Assembly (NCBI GenBank): GCA_022661535.1
Contig: JAKULF010000005.1
Span: 2,604,001 to 2,668,000, forward strand
Direction: 5' to 3'
DNA: 64,000 nucleotides
From: Eutypa lata
Lineage: Eukaryota > Ascomycota > Sordariomycetes > Xylariales > Diatrypaceae
Shown: positions 23,131 through 33,668 of the stretch, in pieces
Position numbering within the stretch: the first letter of the stretch is position 1
Layout of the letters: every line of letters begins with the position of its first letter
Position numbers and translations under genes: made by a program
The notes under the pieces: model-generated
Databases searched by the model: none
Told to the model about the DNA's origin: nothing
What the model saw: only the letters and a program-made list of their open reading frames with translations

Positions 23131-23620
23131 AGATGTGGTATGGCGATACTACGGGAAAATTGATACAATAGATGATGTATAAGGATGTTCATATAGTTAG
23201 TTGTTCAAAGGTATATAGCACTTGTTAGGGGCTGAATTATGTGACCTTTTACGAAACGCAGTTGGAGTTTCAAGCTTCGTCATGTGAAATAGGGAATATC
23301 TCTCTTTAGACAGATAACTTCTAGTGACACACATACACTATTGGAATGACCCTCAATATTCTATACTTTACCTGACTACCACTGCAAAATGTTTAAGGTC
23401 TTACAACTGGAGGTCAATTGCCGATTGGCCCACTCCTAGGGGTAACGTATAGTAGCACCCGCATCTTTCAGTGGGGGTTAATGCAGGTCTAAGCTCTAGT
23501 TTAGCGTGCGACCGGGCGAGTCACTGCTGATCGATCGGTATTAAATTTACATCTTTCTCTTCCCCTAGGTAGTTACAGAAATGACATCTTGTTAAGCAAC
23601 TTTGATCTATATCCGTCGCC
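23131..23620. other. Intergenic stretch, no gene seen
   Basis: 490 bp between two plus-strand genes; contains the MAPEG 3' flank and the Swc5 promoter. No distinct element recognised. Confidence 0.5.
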
Positions 23621-24715
23621 ATGCCTCCAGAACCTATCATAGACGAAGATTACGCATCGGACGAAGACTCCGACTTTGCGCCTGATGCTGTTCCCGCAGA
23701 AGGCGCCTCAGAAGCCTCAGAATCCGAGGATGAGAGCAACGATCAATCTCGCACAACCACAACAGTACCAACACAAAAGCGCAAACGGCCCACTGGCGAG
23801 GATGCCACCACCACCACTGCCGCCGCCGCAGATGATGATGGGTTTGAGAACTCGGGCGACGAGGCGATAATACAGAAGGGAAAGAAGCGACGGAAGAAGG
23901 CGAAACAAAAAGATGGCGCTGCTGAAGACGACGAAGGTGGAGAAGGCGGGCTCATCAAGACGCGCAGCATGCGAGCACAAGAAAAAGCTGAGCGGAAATC
24001 GCATGCGGTTACAGGGCCCGTGACTATAGACGTAGAAGACATATGGGCGAAGATGACCGCTACTCCGGTCGTACCCTCCAAGTCGGACCTGGAACAAGAG
24101 AACGAGGACGAACAGCCATCTAGAGATGGAGCTCTACGGGATGAGGGAGGCGAACCCCAGAGACAAAAGGTAGTGGCAGACGAAGTCGAACTCCCCGCGA
24201 TGATCAAGATCAAGCGCACCTACAACTTCGCGGGAAAGGTGCACACAGAAGAGAAGCTAGTACCACGGGAATCCGCCGAAGCAAAGCTCTACCTCGCCTC
24301 ACTAGACCCGAAATCAGCCGAGGTAGCAGCATCCTTATTAGCGATGGGCGACCCCGGCGACCCCGAGCAGCTGAAGAGCAAGCCGCGGAAAGCTTTCAGG
24401 TCGATATTCGAGCCGATCGTGGAGGGCCTGGCGGCGGCGGCGCACCAGCAGCGCACCGATCTGAACCTAGGGATGGCGGCACGGCTGCAGCTACGTGAGC
24501 AGCAGGCTAAGGAGGCGAAGGCCAAGAAGCTGAACGTCGTCGAGAAAAGTCGCATGGACTGGGCCGGGTTCGTCGACAAGGAGGGCATCAAGGACGAGCT
24601 CGAGCTCGCCGGCAAGTCCAAGGACTCGTACGTCCATAAGCAGGACTTCCTGGCGCGTGTTGAGGCGCACAGGGAGGAGGATGCTAGGAGGGCTAGGGCT
24701 GCTGGGCGCGCGTGA
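23621..24715 (+). CDS. swc5: SWR1-complex subunit Swc5 (BCNT/CFDP1 family)
   Basis: Single exon, 364 residues. The N-terminal half is highly acidic and disordered (SDEDSDFAPD, EDDEGGEGG) with basic KKRRKKAKQK clusters, as expected of a histone H2A.Z-H2B-handling subunit. The last 60 residues are the BCNT-C domain with its hallmark order K-S-x-M-DW-x-x-(F/Y)-V-D-K-E-G, then DELE, then YVHKQDFLARVE (residues 305-350). Swc5 helps the SWR1 remodeller exchange H2A for H2A.Z in nucleosomes. The length agrees with fungal orthologues (about 300-370). No intron is required. Confidence 0.93.
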   Translation: MPPEPIIDEDYASDEDSDFAPDAVPAEGASEASESEDESNDQSRTTTTVPTQKRKRPTGEDATTTTAAAADDDGFENSGDEAIIQKGKKRRKKAKQKDGAAEDDEGGEGGLIKTRSMRAQEKAERKSHAVTGPVTIDVEDIWAKMTATPVVPSKSDLEQENEDEQPSRDGALRDEGGEPQRQKVVADEVELPAMIKIKRTYNFAGKVHTEEKLVPRESAEAKLYLASLDPKSAEVAASLLAMGDPGDPEQLKSKPRKAFRSIFEPIVEGLAAAAHQQRTDLNLGMAARLQLREQQAKEAKAKKLNVVEKSRMDWAGFVDKEGIKDELELAGKSKDSYVHKQDFLARVEAHREEDARRARAAGRA

Positions 24716-26176
24716 AACCCCGGTAATGATGGTGATGGTGACATCGAAATCTTTCTGGATTTGGGGCTCGCCTTTGGTAGACCTGGCCTATCCTCGAATT
24801 CCGAACACGAGAAATAATAACCTACCACTATTATGATATATCCTGGGAAAGGACGAGCATTCCTTTGACATAAACCACACCACCAACTTTTCACGAATAC
24901 TCCTCATATACCTCTAAGGCGCTATCTCCCCGCAGCTAGTATCCCAGGATGGAGCGGGTGGTCTTCGTGCTGAAATTACAGACACACGTGGTATCTAAGC
25001 GATCGTTGCCACGCACCCACTGATAGATACGCTGACATATATGGAGTACCGGTTAACCCGAACTCTCTGCCTATCACTTGGGCAGTAAGGATTTGCGAAG
25101 ACGGCTGTTTTGGTACCAGACAATGGTATATATTGCCCTCTCGTGTCTATAATCCTCTTATGTAAATATGAGTTTCGCATGAGGAGAGGCCAAGGCGCCA
25201 CTTGTATAGCTGGGGTAGACTCCTATACAAGCTAGGGACTATTCTATCAGCAGAAATCGACCGTAGCGCAAAGGTGATGGGGTCCATGCATATGTAGTTG
25301 TTGATACTATCACTATGGGTACATTAATAGATAAGGGCTGAAGTTTCTGAAATGCAAGAGCAAATTGCAAGGGGCGAAAAGAGCATAGGAGCAATCAGGA
25401 GGATTCACATAATATATCGTTATGATGATCCTTTTAATTGCCCAATATCAAAAGCAACCTGCTCCTAGCAAATATGAGTATTCGCTAGACACTTAATGGG
25501 GTTTAGATGTGTTATCTAGGGGAACAAACGGGCTCAATGCCAAAAGATCACCACGTAAGCTATAATAATATAAACTTAAAAGATGGTTCCCCCATTAACT
25601 TGCTTACCTTCTCCGTATACAGCCAGCACGTGCATGTTCTCAGTTTCTGATAATGCGTATGTCACACTACATACCTACTCACGATAGACTTAGTACTACT
25701 ACTCCTTTCGCCAGACTACATAAACTACATAAATACCTAGGTATATTATCACCAAGAAAAGATATAGAACTGTTTACCTTGTTTGATGTTATAGAGGGTT
25801 GTTAGACCAAGACATAGGAGTTGCTCACGCGTTAATAAACAAATAGTACCACTAGTATCATCGTTTAGCAATTAGTTAAGGGGTGAGAAGGCGTCAATGG
25901 CTGTGGTGGTCATTCTTAATAGGCACATACCTACATATACCTACATGTACATACCATACCCCCTGCGAGGTATTCCAGACCCACATGAGCTCCCCGCCAA
26001 TGCAAATGCAAAGCTGCCCCTCCTTCGTCTGTTCTCTTCTAACGAAACCTCTCTCTCATCTCTGTTGAAACCATTAAACTGCAAGGTAGCAAACGCTGAC
26101 CAAGGAACTTCTATTCGACGACAGTAGAGAATACATACCTACACCCACAGCAGCAGCCGCCGCCGCCGCCGCCGCC
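24716..26176. other. Intergenic stretch, no gene seen
   Basis: AT-rich, stop-dense region with ACATACCTACAT-type repeats near 25680-25960 and a CAG-to-CCG run at 26143-26175 that ends directly at the next ATG, so that run is in the 5' leader of the Tip41 gene. Confidence 0.55.
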
Positions 26177-27105
26177 ATGACAAACCAACCGGCACCACCG
26201 CCCCCGCGGGCACCGACAACGACGACAACGACGCACATAACAACCCTCGGGAACGAGCCCTTCCCGACGCCAGCGCAGCTCTCGCAAGCGACGAAGACGC
26301 ACCGGCAGGGGGCGTTCGCGATAACGACGCGCAAGCTGCCGATCTCGAAGGCGGGCCCGATCGAGGCGATGGAGGCGGCGCTCCGGATCCCGGTCCCGGA
26401 GATGATATTCGGCGACAACCTGGTGGCGGTCGAGCACGGGCCCAGCGGGTGGGCGATCGCGTTCACGGCGCAGGACGCGCTCGACGGGGTGGACAAGACC
26501 GGCACGCAGGGCCTCCTGCAGGTGGCGCACGCGCGGTCGTGGGCCGCGAGCCGCGAGAACGCCGGCGATACGAAGGCTATCATGGAGGTGGTTCGGCCGT
26601 TCGATTGGAGCTATAGTACGGGGTATCGGGGGAGTGTGAGGGCGGGGAGTAGTACTAGTACTGGTACTGGTACTATTCCAACCAACTCTACTGCAAACAA
26701 CACTTCTTCTACCACTACCTCAAACACCAACGGCTCGACAGAGGAAGGAAAGAAGCTAGACTTCGCGCCGACGACCAAGCCGATCCCGCTGGAGCTCCTG
26801 AAGCGGCGCGACCCGATCCTGTTCTTCGACGAGGTGGTGCTGTACGAGAGCGAGCTGGACGACAACGGCGTGAGCCTGCTGAGCGCCAAGGTCCGCGTCC
26901 ACGAGCAGCGCATGCTGCTGCTGTGCCGCCTCTTCATGCGCGTCGACGGCGTCGTCGTCCGCGTCCGCGACGTCCGCGTCTACGTCGACTTCGAGGCCGA
27001 GGACGTCACCCGCGAGTACACCGCTAGGGAGGGCGCGTTCGAGGATGCTAGGAGGGTATGTTTTCTTCTTCTTCTTCTTTTCTTATATCGGCGGGGGGGG
27101 GTTGC

Positions 27106-27155
<50 letters not shown>

Positions 27156-27331
27156 TCCCCTTCTTCTTTTTTATTGGTATTTGGCTAACGTCATGCGACC
27201 ATTTACAGGCACTCCTGATGACGGGCTTGCGACCCGACGAGATCACCATCGCTCTAAGGGACGCGAATAAGATCGCGGAGTTGTTGCCCATAGTAGAGCA
27301 GACGCTCGAGAGCGTCTCGTTGAAATCGTGA
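26177..27331 (+). CDS. tip41: TIP41-like TOR-pathway regulator
   Basis: Two exons, 26177-27055 and 27209-27331; 333 residues. The 153-bp intron has donor GTATGT, branch GGCTAACGT and acceptor TTACAG. It is a multiple of three with no stop, so the frame runs through it, but translation would give long Tyr and Cys runs, which argues for splicing. Family hallmarks: LPEMIFGDN-like VPEMIFGDN, GWAIAFTAQDALDGVDKT, PFDWSYSTGYRG, then FFDEVVLYESELDDNGVS and MRVDGVVVRVRDVR. Tip41 binds the PP2A regulator Tap42/alpha4 or PP2A-type phosphatases and modulates TORC1 signalling. A Thr/Asn/Ser-rich insert (residues about 156-195) separates the two conserved halves. Codon use is GC-rich. A GCC run sits immediately before the ATG. 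Confidence 0.93.
27106..27154 (+). repeat. (CTA)n followed by (GCT)n inside the tip41 intron
   Basis: About ten CTA units switch to about six GCT units within the in-frame intron; (TTC)n lies just upstream near 27064-27080. Confidence 0.9.
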
Positions 27332-27932
27332 GACGAAGAAACGAGACAAAAAGACTAGAAGGGTCCGAGAGGTGAAAGGGTTTTCAGAAAGCAACAATAG
27401 AGCTGAGATTGAAAGCATGCACGTTGCGGAGTTGCTGGTTAGAATTTATATCTATTGTAAAGCTACATAACGAACAGGGCATGGTATTGGCGTTTTATGG
27501 TATCTGTTATCTGTGATGTTTATATCCTTTGTGCGCTCTTGGGGACGATCCAGCATGTTATAGCATAGGAATACGAATGACACATAAGCTTGAAGTCCAA
27601 CAGGATGTCTGTATGGCTTTGATCTCTCACATTAGCATTCGTCGCGTACGGTTACATCAGAACGGGTAGCTATGTATTTCCCAAAGCACAGTACAGTCAG
27701 TATCCATGTCATTTTTGACCCAAACACTCCACAACGGTGACCACTTCTGATAAGCCAAAGCAGTTCGAAGAATACATGAGTAGTTAGACACAGCTTGCAC
27801 TTGAATAAATTCCCACCAGAGAGCTACCAAACTCCCAATCCCTTAACCCCCTTTTCCACAAGCCCCTCGCAGAATAGCCAACCCGCCAAAGCCATTTGTA
27901 AACTCAGGGGGGCGCATCAACCAATTGCTCAA
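27332..27932. other. Convergent intergenic region
   Basis: 601 bp between the ends of two convergent genes. It should contain both 3' UTRs. No further feature seen. Confidence 0.5.
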
Positions 27933-29789
27933 TTACCTCGCACCGCGCGGAGAGCTGCTCTGCGTCATCTCCTCATACTCGAGCGCCCACTTGTCCACCT
28001 CCTGGAACTTCCTCTTCGCATCCTTGAGCTCGCTACCGACCCTCGCCACGAGCGCCTGGCTGTCCTCTTCCTTGTAGTCAACGCCCGCCGGTTCTTCGAG
28101 ACCGTCATTATCTTCTTCTTCTTCTTCCCCTTCAGCTACCTCGTCTTCTTCATTCTGGTTCTCCTTATCCGAAGACCGACCGTACGTTCTTCTCCTGGTG
28201 GCTGCCTTGCCAGACGCCGGTGTTTGCTTACCGTTAGTAGTAGCAGTAGTAGTGGTGATAGTCCGCCCTCGCTGCGCTGACCGCTTGCCGCGGGAGGATG
28301 CCGGCCTTGATGCCGGACGTCGGCGGGCGCGCACGTCGAGGTGTTGCAACTCGTCTTCGTCGTTAGCGAGACCAGAAGCGTCAACCTCGTCATCCGAGTC
28401 AATGCCAAAGGGGTCATCTTCAGCGTTTCGTCGCCGCCGCCTTCGCGGAAGCATCCCTGCTAGATCTGCCGTCGTGATCTTAGGCTCTGGCTTTGGTGAT
28501 GCGGCTGCTTTCCGTCTGCCTTGTCTAGTCTGTCTTGGTGGGGGCGACGTTTCCGGGTAATTGGGCGAGTAGGTGAGAGAGGGTGGAGAAGAAATGTCGG
28601 AGGTGTTGTCGTTAGCAACGGGGGTTCTTCGCAACCCCGAGGCTGGGCGCCTGTGACGGCCCTTGGCTAGGGCTTGCAGCGGGGGCCAGATCTCTTCTTC
28701 ACCATCTGATGAGCCACTGCTGAGGGGTGGACCATGAAGTTCTTCGTCATACTCTTCTTCCACGACAGGTGTAGTTGGTATTACTTGGTCACGAGGAAGT
28801 GGTGGTAACGAAGGTTCCCGCGATGCAATCTCTGAATCGGGTTGTTCTATAGATTGAATAGGATCACTCTGCCTATCCGAAAAGGGTGATGATCTTGCAC
28901 GCTGTTCGTGGCCTTCATCCGATTTCCTCTTGCGCGTAATAGCACCAGTCGATATTCGCGCAGGTGCCTCTTGAGGTTCCGCCTCCCCAGAGTGTCTCTT
29001 AGAGCGCTTGAAGGGAGTCGACTCAGCTTCAGGCGCGAACTCGTTCTCTTCGGCTGCCTCTTCTTCTTCTTCCTCTTGTTCCGGTGACTCGGGTTCCTGC
29101 TCAGGCTCCTCAGGTCTCTGGGGACGCTGTTTCTGAGCGGTGCCCAAAATACTTGGTTCACGCGCCCTCCGCTTAAAGACGCCGATGTTGAAAGTGGAGC
29201 TTATACTAGGGGTATTAGGTCCAGTTCGGCTAGCCGGCCTGATGGGGCCATCATCTCTGCTCAGGAAACTCCCAGCTCGTGGCCGTCTCCTGAAGTGGCT
29301 GGTAGAAAGAGTAGATGTTTCATTGGATCGCAGCGCGCTTGCTGGTCCGGCCGTATCAAGAGTGGTATTCAAGTCGGCGAACATATCGTCGTCCAGGTCC
29401 AAACCCGACAGGTTGGTCAATCGTCCATGCGCCGGAGTCGCAGCGGTCTTCCGTCCAAGCTCAACAGATTCGTCTGAATTATCAGCTGATTTGTTCGCGT
29501 CGTCGCTGGTAGTGGACGTCATGTTTTCGAGCCTGTCCATGGCGGAGTCGCGTCTCTTGCGCGCAGCATCTAGCGCCCTCGCTTGGCTTGGATTGCTAGA
29601 AGCACTGGTGGTTCGCATTGATTGGCGTCTTTTTGCTGCCTTCTCTTTCTCGCGATCACTGACGTCGTAGATGTCGCTGCTGCTGGGTTCGGCTGTAGCT
29701 GCAGGGGCTGGCGCGGGTGGTGGACTTGCTGGTTTGGTGACGGGCACCGTTCGCCGTGACGCGCCTCGTGTACGAACAGGTCGTGGCAT
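27933..29789 (-). CDS. Large disordered, highly charged protein (probably nuclear), function unknown
   Basis: Single exon, 618 residues, ATG at 29789. Almost the whole chain is Ser/Pro/Arg/Glu-rich. Recognisable patches are an alanine/proline-rich N-terminus, a KEKAAKRRQS segment, a helical ALDAARKRRDSAMDRLENM, and FNIGVFKRRAREPSILGTA. A long acidic run (EQEEEEEEAAEENEF) precedes AESTPFKRSKRHSG. Further along are AGMLPRRRRRRNAEDDPFGIDSDDEVD and a C-terminal helix FQEVDKWALEYEEM. Many basic clusters would serve as nuclear localisation signals. The islands of order look like short conserved interaction motifs in a chromatin or kinetochore type protein, but I do not recognise a family and assign no function. 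Confidence 0.85.
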   Translation of the reverse strand: MPRPVRTRGASRRTVPVTKPASPPPAPAPAATAEPSSSDIYDVSDREKEKAAKRRQSMRTTSASSNPSQARALDAARKRRDSAMDRLENMTSTTSDDANKSADNSDESVELGRKTAATPAHGRLTNLSGLDLDDDMFADLNTTLDTAGPASALRSNETSTLSTSHFRRRPRAGSFLSRDDGPIRPASRTGPNTPSISSTFNIGVFKRRAREPSILGTAQKQRPQRPEEPEQEPESPEQEEEEEEAAEENEFAPEAESTPFKRSKRHSGEAEPQEAPARISTGAITRKRKSDEGHEQRARSSPFSDRQSDPIQSIEQPDSEIASREPSLPPLPRDQVIPTTPVVEEEYDEELHGPPLSSGSSDGEEEIWPPLQALAKGRHRRPASGLRRTPVANDNTSDISSPPSLTYSPNYPETSPPPRQTRQGRRKAAASPKPEPKITTADLAGMLPRRRRRRNAEDDPFGIDSDDEVDASGLANDEDELQHLDVRARRRPASRPASSRGKRSAQRGRTITTTTATTNGKQTPASGKAATRRRTYGRSSDKENQNEEDEVAEGEEEEEDNDGLEEPAGVDYKEEDSQALVARVGSELKDAKRKFQEVDKWALEYEEMTQSSSPRGAR

Positions 29790-30491
29790 TATGGAACTAG
29801 ATAGGACTTGTTTGACGCCTGTGTTCTATGTTGGGTGTAGTAAAAAACAAATATTGGGATCAAGTAATAATTGTCACCGCATGTCAGCGTGGAAATTCCC
29901 TTTCGACTATGAAGATATTATTATTATTAGAAAATAAGTTAGGTGCAGGGAGGAGGGATAAAAAAGGTAAATGGTGGGAAGAGACACGATGAGAGGGTCC
30001 GACGCGTCGAGCGTGTTTAGAAAAGTGGATCTTCCTTCATTGGTTTGTTAGGTACTCTCACTACTGCCCCACCATACATCTGCAGCTATCCTTACTAACT
30101 ACATACGTAGGTACGTAAGTGGCAGGCCTAAGTTTATGTTGATAAAAGTGTTTAAATGCGTGCACTCGAACGAATCAATGCATAAGGATCCATAGAAGAT
30201 GGGTTCCCATGCGTAGGAGAGTCCTTTTTATACCTCGAATTATATCAATTGGTTCATTAGGTACGGAAAGGCGTCAACTTGGTGTAGTTGAGCAAGTAGT
30301 GCTAACTTAGAATTCAGGGTAGAAGAGGCTTCTATGTCATCCCCTAATTAGTATCGTCAGAGTCCAAATTCCGTGGAGAAGAGAGTAACTTTCTCATCCA
30401 TAATGTACATCATCGTCTTAGTCCAAATATATGTACAACAGTCTTTTGTACAGTTAAAGTACATTCCAAAATTTATAAATCATATACATCC
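29790..30491. other. Intergenic stretch, no gene seen
   Basis: 702 bp between two tandem minus-strand genes. AT-rich near 30400-30490 (repeated GTACA/TGTAC words), probably the 3' UTR of the helicase gene plus the promoter of the next gene. No ORF of note. Confidence 0.5.
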
Positions 30492-32342
30492 TTAAATTAG
30501 GGCCTGACCCATGTACATGCTTTCCCTAACCTCAGCAACAATGTCCCGACGATCGTCCTTCCCTACTAATACAATGCCTCTACCTCTCCTACCCATGCGG
30601 CCCGCTCGCCCCAGCCGATGGATGAAATCGATAGTAGTATGAGGAACATCGTATAGAATAACATGACGAACAGCAAGGGTATCAATGCCTCTCGAAGCCA
30701 GATCCGTTGCTACGATGACCTTGGTGTTAGGCAGGGATCTCCCGCCCTTGGTGGGAGATGCGGCGGAAGACTCGGAGGCTGTGCGCATTGGCTCGGTAGT
30801 AGTGAAGGATCCAAGCATCTCGGATTGGCGCTGATCTGGGGTGTCTCGGTGGAGGGCAACAGCGTCAATCCCTTTCGAGACCAGGTACTCGGCAACTTCC
30901 TGCGTCTTCTCGCGCTCGTTAACAAACACCATGATGCGCTTGATGTCGATTTCCCCTGGAACCGACCCCTCGTGACGAGCCGCGTCTTTCCCGATAGACC
31001 ATATGGCGTCGGCTGAAGCCAGGTTCTTATTGTTTCGATACGGATCCTTAGATACGTCGATGACACCTAACTGCACGCGACGGGGAATGGCGTGGAGGTT
31101 CGGCGTCGTGATGCGAATCATATCGGGAAACTGCGACCCAATATAGTTGTCGAGCCTTTTGGGGATAGTCGCCGAGCAGAGAACAAGTTGCTTGATAGAA
31201 GGCAACGCGCGGTCCAGAATCGAGGTCGTAACAGGCGAGAAGCTACGGTCGAACAGCGAATCCGCCTCATCAACAACCATGTGACTCACGCGCGATAGGA
31301 TGTTAGGGTCCGAGTCCGCCATGGACGCCAATAGATGAGGAGTCGAGACAATTAGGTCAATACCGCCGGGAGAATACATATCCCTGTTGATGACCTTCGC
31401 AGACACGTTGGCAGAGAAGCGGCCTGATTTGAACTTCACGGCGTGTGAAAGAGCTTTTGTGACAGAACCCACTTGATCGACCAGCTCCGCCGTTGGGACC
31501 AGAATGATGGCTTTAGGTCGAGCCATAGTTGGGTGTGGCTCAAAGTCCCGGGGTCCTGTGTAGTCGGGCTCTTTCATCGCTTCCATCTGTTCAGAGAAAT
31601 ACTCGCGGTAGGATGCGATGGTAGGATCGGCTGCTTCCGCCTGCTTGATCGCGTTTACGACGGGAAGCAAATAGGCGAGAGTCTTGCCTGAGCCCGTCTC
31701 CGCTGCTAGGAGGAATTCCTGCCTGCCCGATGTGTCTCTTGTTCGGTATCTACGGCCCCTCTCTTGCCCAATCAAAACCGGTACGGCGAGTCTCTGAATA
31801 GGAGTTGGCTTTAGGTCGACCATGCCCTTGAGGACCTCACCCGAGATAGCTTCTTTGAGTGGGGGTAGCAGGTCGAGCTGGTCAAATGACTCTAACTCGC
31901 TGATGCTTTCTTTCGTCCGAGTCCTATGTCCATATGAGATTGTCGCTAGTGAGCTTTGCATCTTCATAGCCTTTATCCTCCTTTCATCCTTCTTGCCTCC
32001 CCGTTTGTCTTTGTCATCTCCCCAGCTTTTGCCATCTCCCCAGCTAGTGCGCGACGGTGAGCTCGAGGGTCTCTCTCGTAGACCATGCGCAGACGTCTGG
32101 TTCATCCCCCCAAACGGGCCAGGTGACCTCCGCCGGGGTCCTTTGCCGCCGGGGTCCTGCCCATCCTGCCTCGGAGGTCGCGCGACTCGGTCAGAAAGTA
32201 CCATGCGCGAGGGGTTGCTTCTTCCCCGGCCAGACATTAACCTCTGGGCGGCGAAGGTTTGCCGCGCATTTTGGAATGCAATTCTAGTGGCTGCGGTAAA
32301 CAAGCATGACGGGCATATTGGGCCCGAAACTACCGAGCGCAT
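30492..32342 (-). CDS. mrh4: Mitochondrial DEAD-box RNA helicase Mrh4
   Basis: Single exon, 616 residues. The basic, acid-poor N-terminus (FQNARQTFAAQRLMSGRGR) is a likely mitochondrial presequence, followed by a long basic linker. DEAD-box motifs in order: Q-motif region KPTPIQRLAVPVL (178-190), Walker A AETGSGKT (214-221), PTAELVDQ (Ia), TPHLL (Ib), VDEAD (357-361), CSATIP (389-394), then helicase-C motifs including ATDLASRGID and HRLGRAGRMGRRGRG. The combination of DEADSLFD with SATIP, and the overall length, fit Mrh4, which in yeast is needed for assembly of the mitochondrial large ribosomal subunit. ATP-dependent RNA remodelling is expected. Confidence 0.9.
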   Translation of the reverse strand: MRSVVSGPICPSCLFTAATRIAFQNARQTFAAQRLMSGRGRSNPSRMVLSDRVARPPRQDGQDPGGKGPRRRSPGPFGGMNQTSAHGLRERPSSSPSRTSWGDGKSWGDDKDKRGGKKDERRIKAMKMQSSLATISYGHRTRTKESISELESFDQLDLLPPLKEAISGEVLKGMVDLKPTPIQRLAVPVLIGQERGRRYRTRDTSGRQEFLLAAETGSGKTLAYLLPVVNAIKQAEAADPTIASYREYFSEQMEAMKEPDYTGPRDFEPHPTMARPKAIILVPTAELVDQVGSVTKALSHAVKFKSGRFSANVSAKVINRDMYSPGGIDLIVSTPHLLASMADSDPNILSRVSHMVVDEADSLFDRSFSPVTTSILDRALPSIKQLVLCSATIPKRLDNYIGSQFPDMIRITTPNLHAIPRRVQLGVIDVSKDPYRNNKNLASADAIWSIGKDAARHEGSVPGEIDIKRIMVFVNEREKTQEVAEYLVSKGIDAVALHRDTPDQRQSEMLGSFTTTEPMRTASESSAASPTKGGRSLPNTKVIVATDLASRGIDTLAVRHVILYDVPHTTIDFIHRLGRAGRMGRRGRGIVLVGKDDRRDIVAEVRESMYMGQALI

Positions 32343-33668
32343 CTTCAGATCCGGAGACTAAGCTCAGGTAAATGAGTTTGGCAATGTTTCCTTTTTATTG
32401 CCTTGGTTGAACCACATCTGACTGAAGCTTTAATAAAGTTTAAGCTTCAAGTTAGAGCTGTACAAAAATTCGATATAGGAAATTTTTAGGTGGAAAGCTA
32501 ACGATTTAGGGACTAGTTCCACTTGAATGATCCCTGCACAATGACTTCATATGATATTTAGCTTCAATTATACTCAATGAAACCATGAGACCGGATCGTC
32601 AGTTCTAAACCTTTACATTTATTATATTCAGAGATGACAATGAGAGCGTGACGCTAGATATAGCTAGGTGGTATCAGATTAATCACAATCTATCATTGAT
32701 GCTGTGCAACCACCACTAAACGTCGTTTATGCTAATTATATGAGTGGTCAACCCAATCAGCCCGGGAATATCGGAATACATCCACATTGCCTCGGGAAAT
32801 ATCAGATAAATTCCCTTTGAAGTTAATCCCCAGATGAACTACCTATCTCGGGCAGATGCTTACCAAGAAAGGGCCAGATCAGAAAATACTAGTATTTATC
32901 TCTGGGGTGCTTGCGGTGGTGAAGGAGTCACAATGTCCTTAGTATACCTGTCGACTACTTTTATTAACTAAAGGGAGCATGCTCGATTTGATACTTACAT
33001 GTAGGCTTAACACAAACCCCGGTTACAATGACGGAACAAAAGGGCATCGTCAAGACTCAAGCCCTCGACTTTGGCCTCTCCTGATTATTTGTCATGCTAC
33101 AAGTCCTACATTAAAACACACCACTCCGTCAATATGTCTTCGTCAGGTGGGGAGAGATATAGCCGACTTCAATATGAAAATTAAGAAAACATTCTACATT
33201 GAATCTTTTTTGTTCTGAAGTATAATGATACAATCTAAACAAAGCTAAAACATACGACTGAGACAATGATTGTAAATAGCAACCTAGGGCTTTCTCACCG
33301 ACAGAGAAGAAAGGGAGGTAGGAATAAAAGCAGGAACCTTCTCAAATCAACCACAACCAGTGAGTTGTCGAGTGTTACTACTCCTCCATACCCTTCTGTG
33401 TTATACAGTGTCTAGGGGCCTTTGTTTACCATTGTTTATATGAAAAAAGGGGTGCATCTTTCGAAACACAAGGTTTCCGTATCATCTGCTTTGTTACCAC
33501 CGTGCTTTCAGTCCTCACTATATATAAAGGGACAGGAAGCTATGTCCAAGATCGAATATTAGTATAAATGAATTGGCTATTATGAATTCGAGGTAGCGTC
33601 TGGAGAAAGGTGAGTTTAACCTTGAGTCCAGTCCCCTATAGCAAGTCCACAACGACATAGACACTTCA
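32343..33668. other. Divergent intergenic region, AT-rich
   Basis: 1.3 kb between divergent ATGs, strongly AT-leaning and stop-dense from 32400 to 33400. No gene or structured element seen; it must hold both promoters. Confidence 0.5.

Noticed and set aside
26074..26583. 169-codon minus-strand frame opposite tip41.
   Set aside because: Shadow of the GC-rich tip41 coding strand; low-complexity Val/Gly/Ala runs from repeats.
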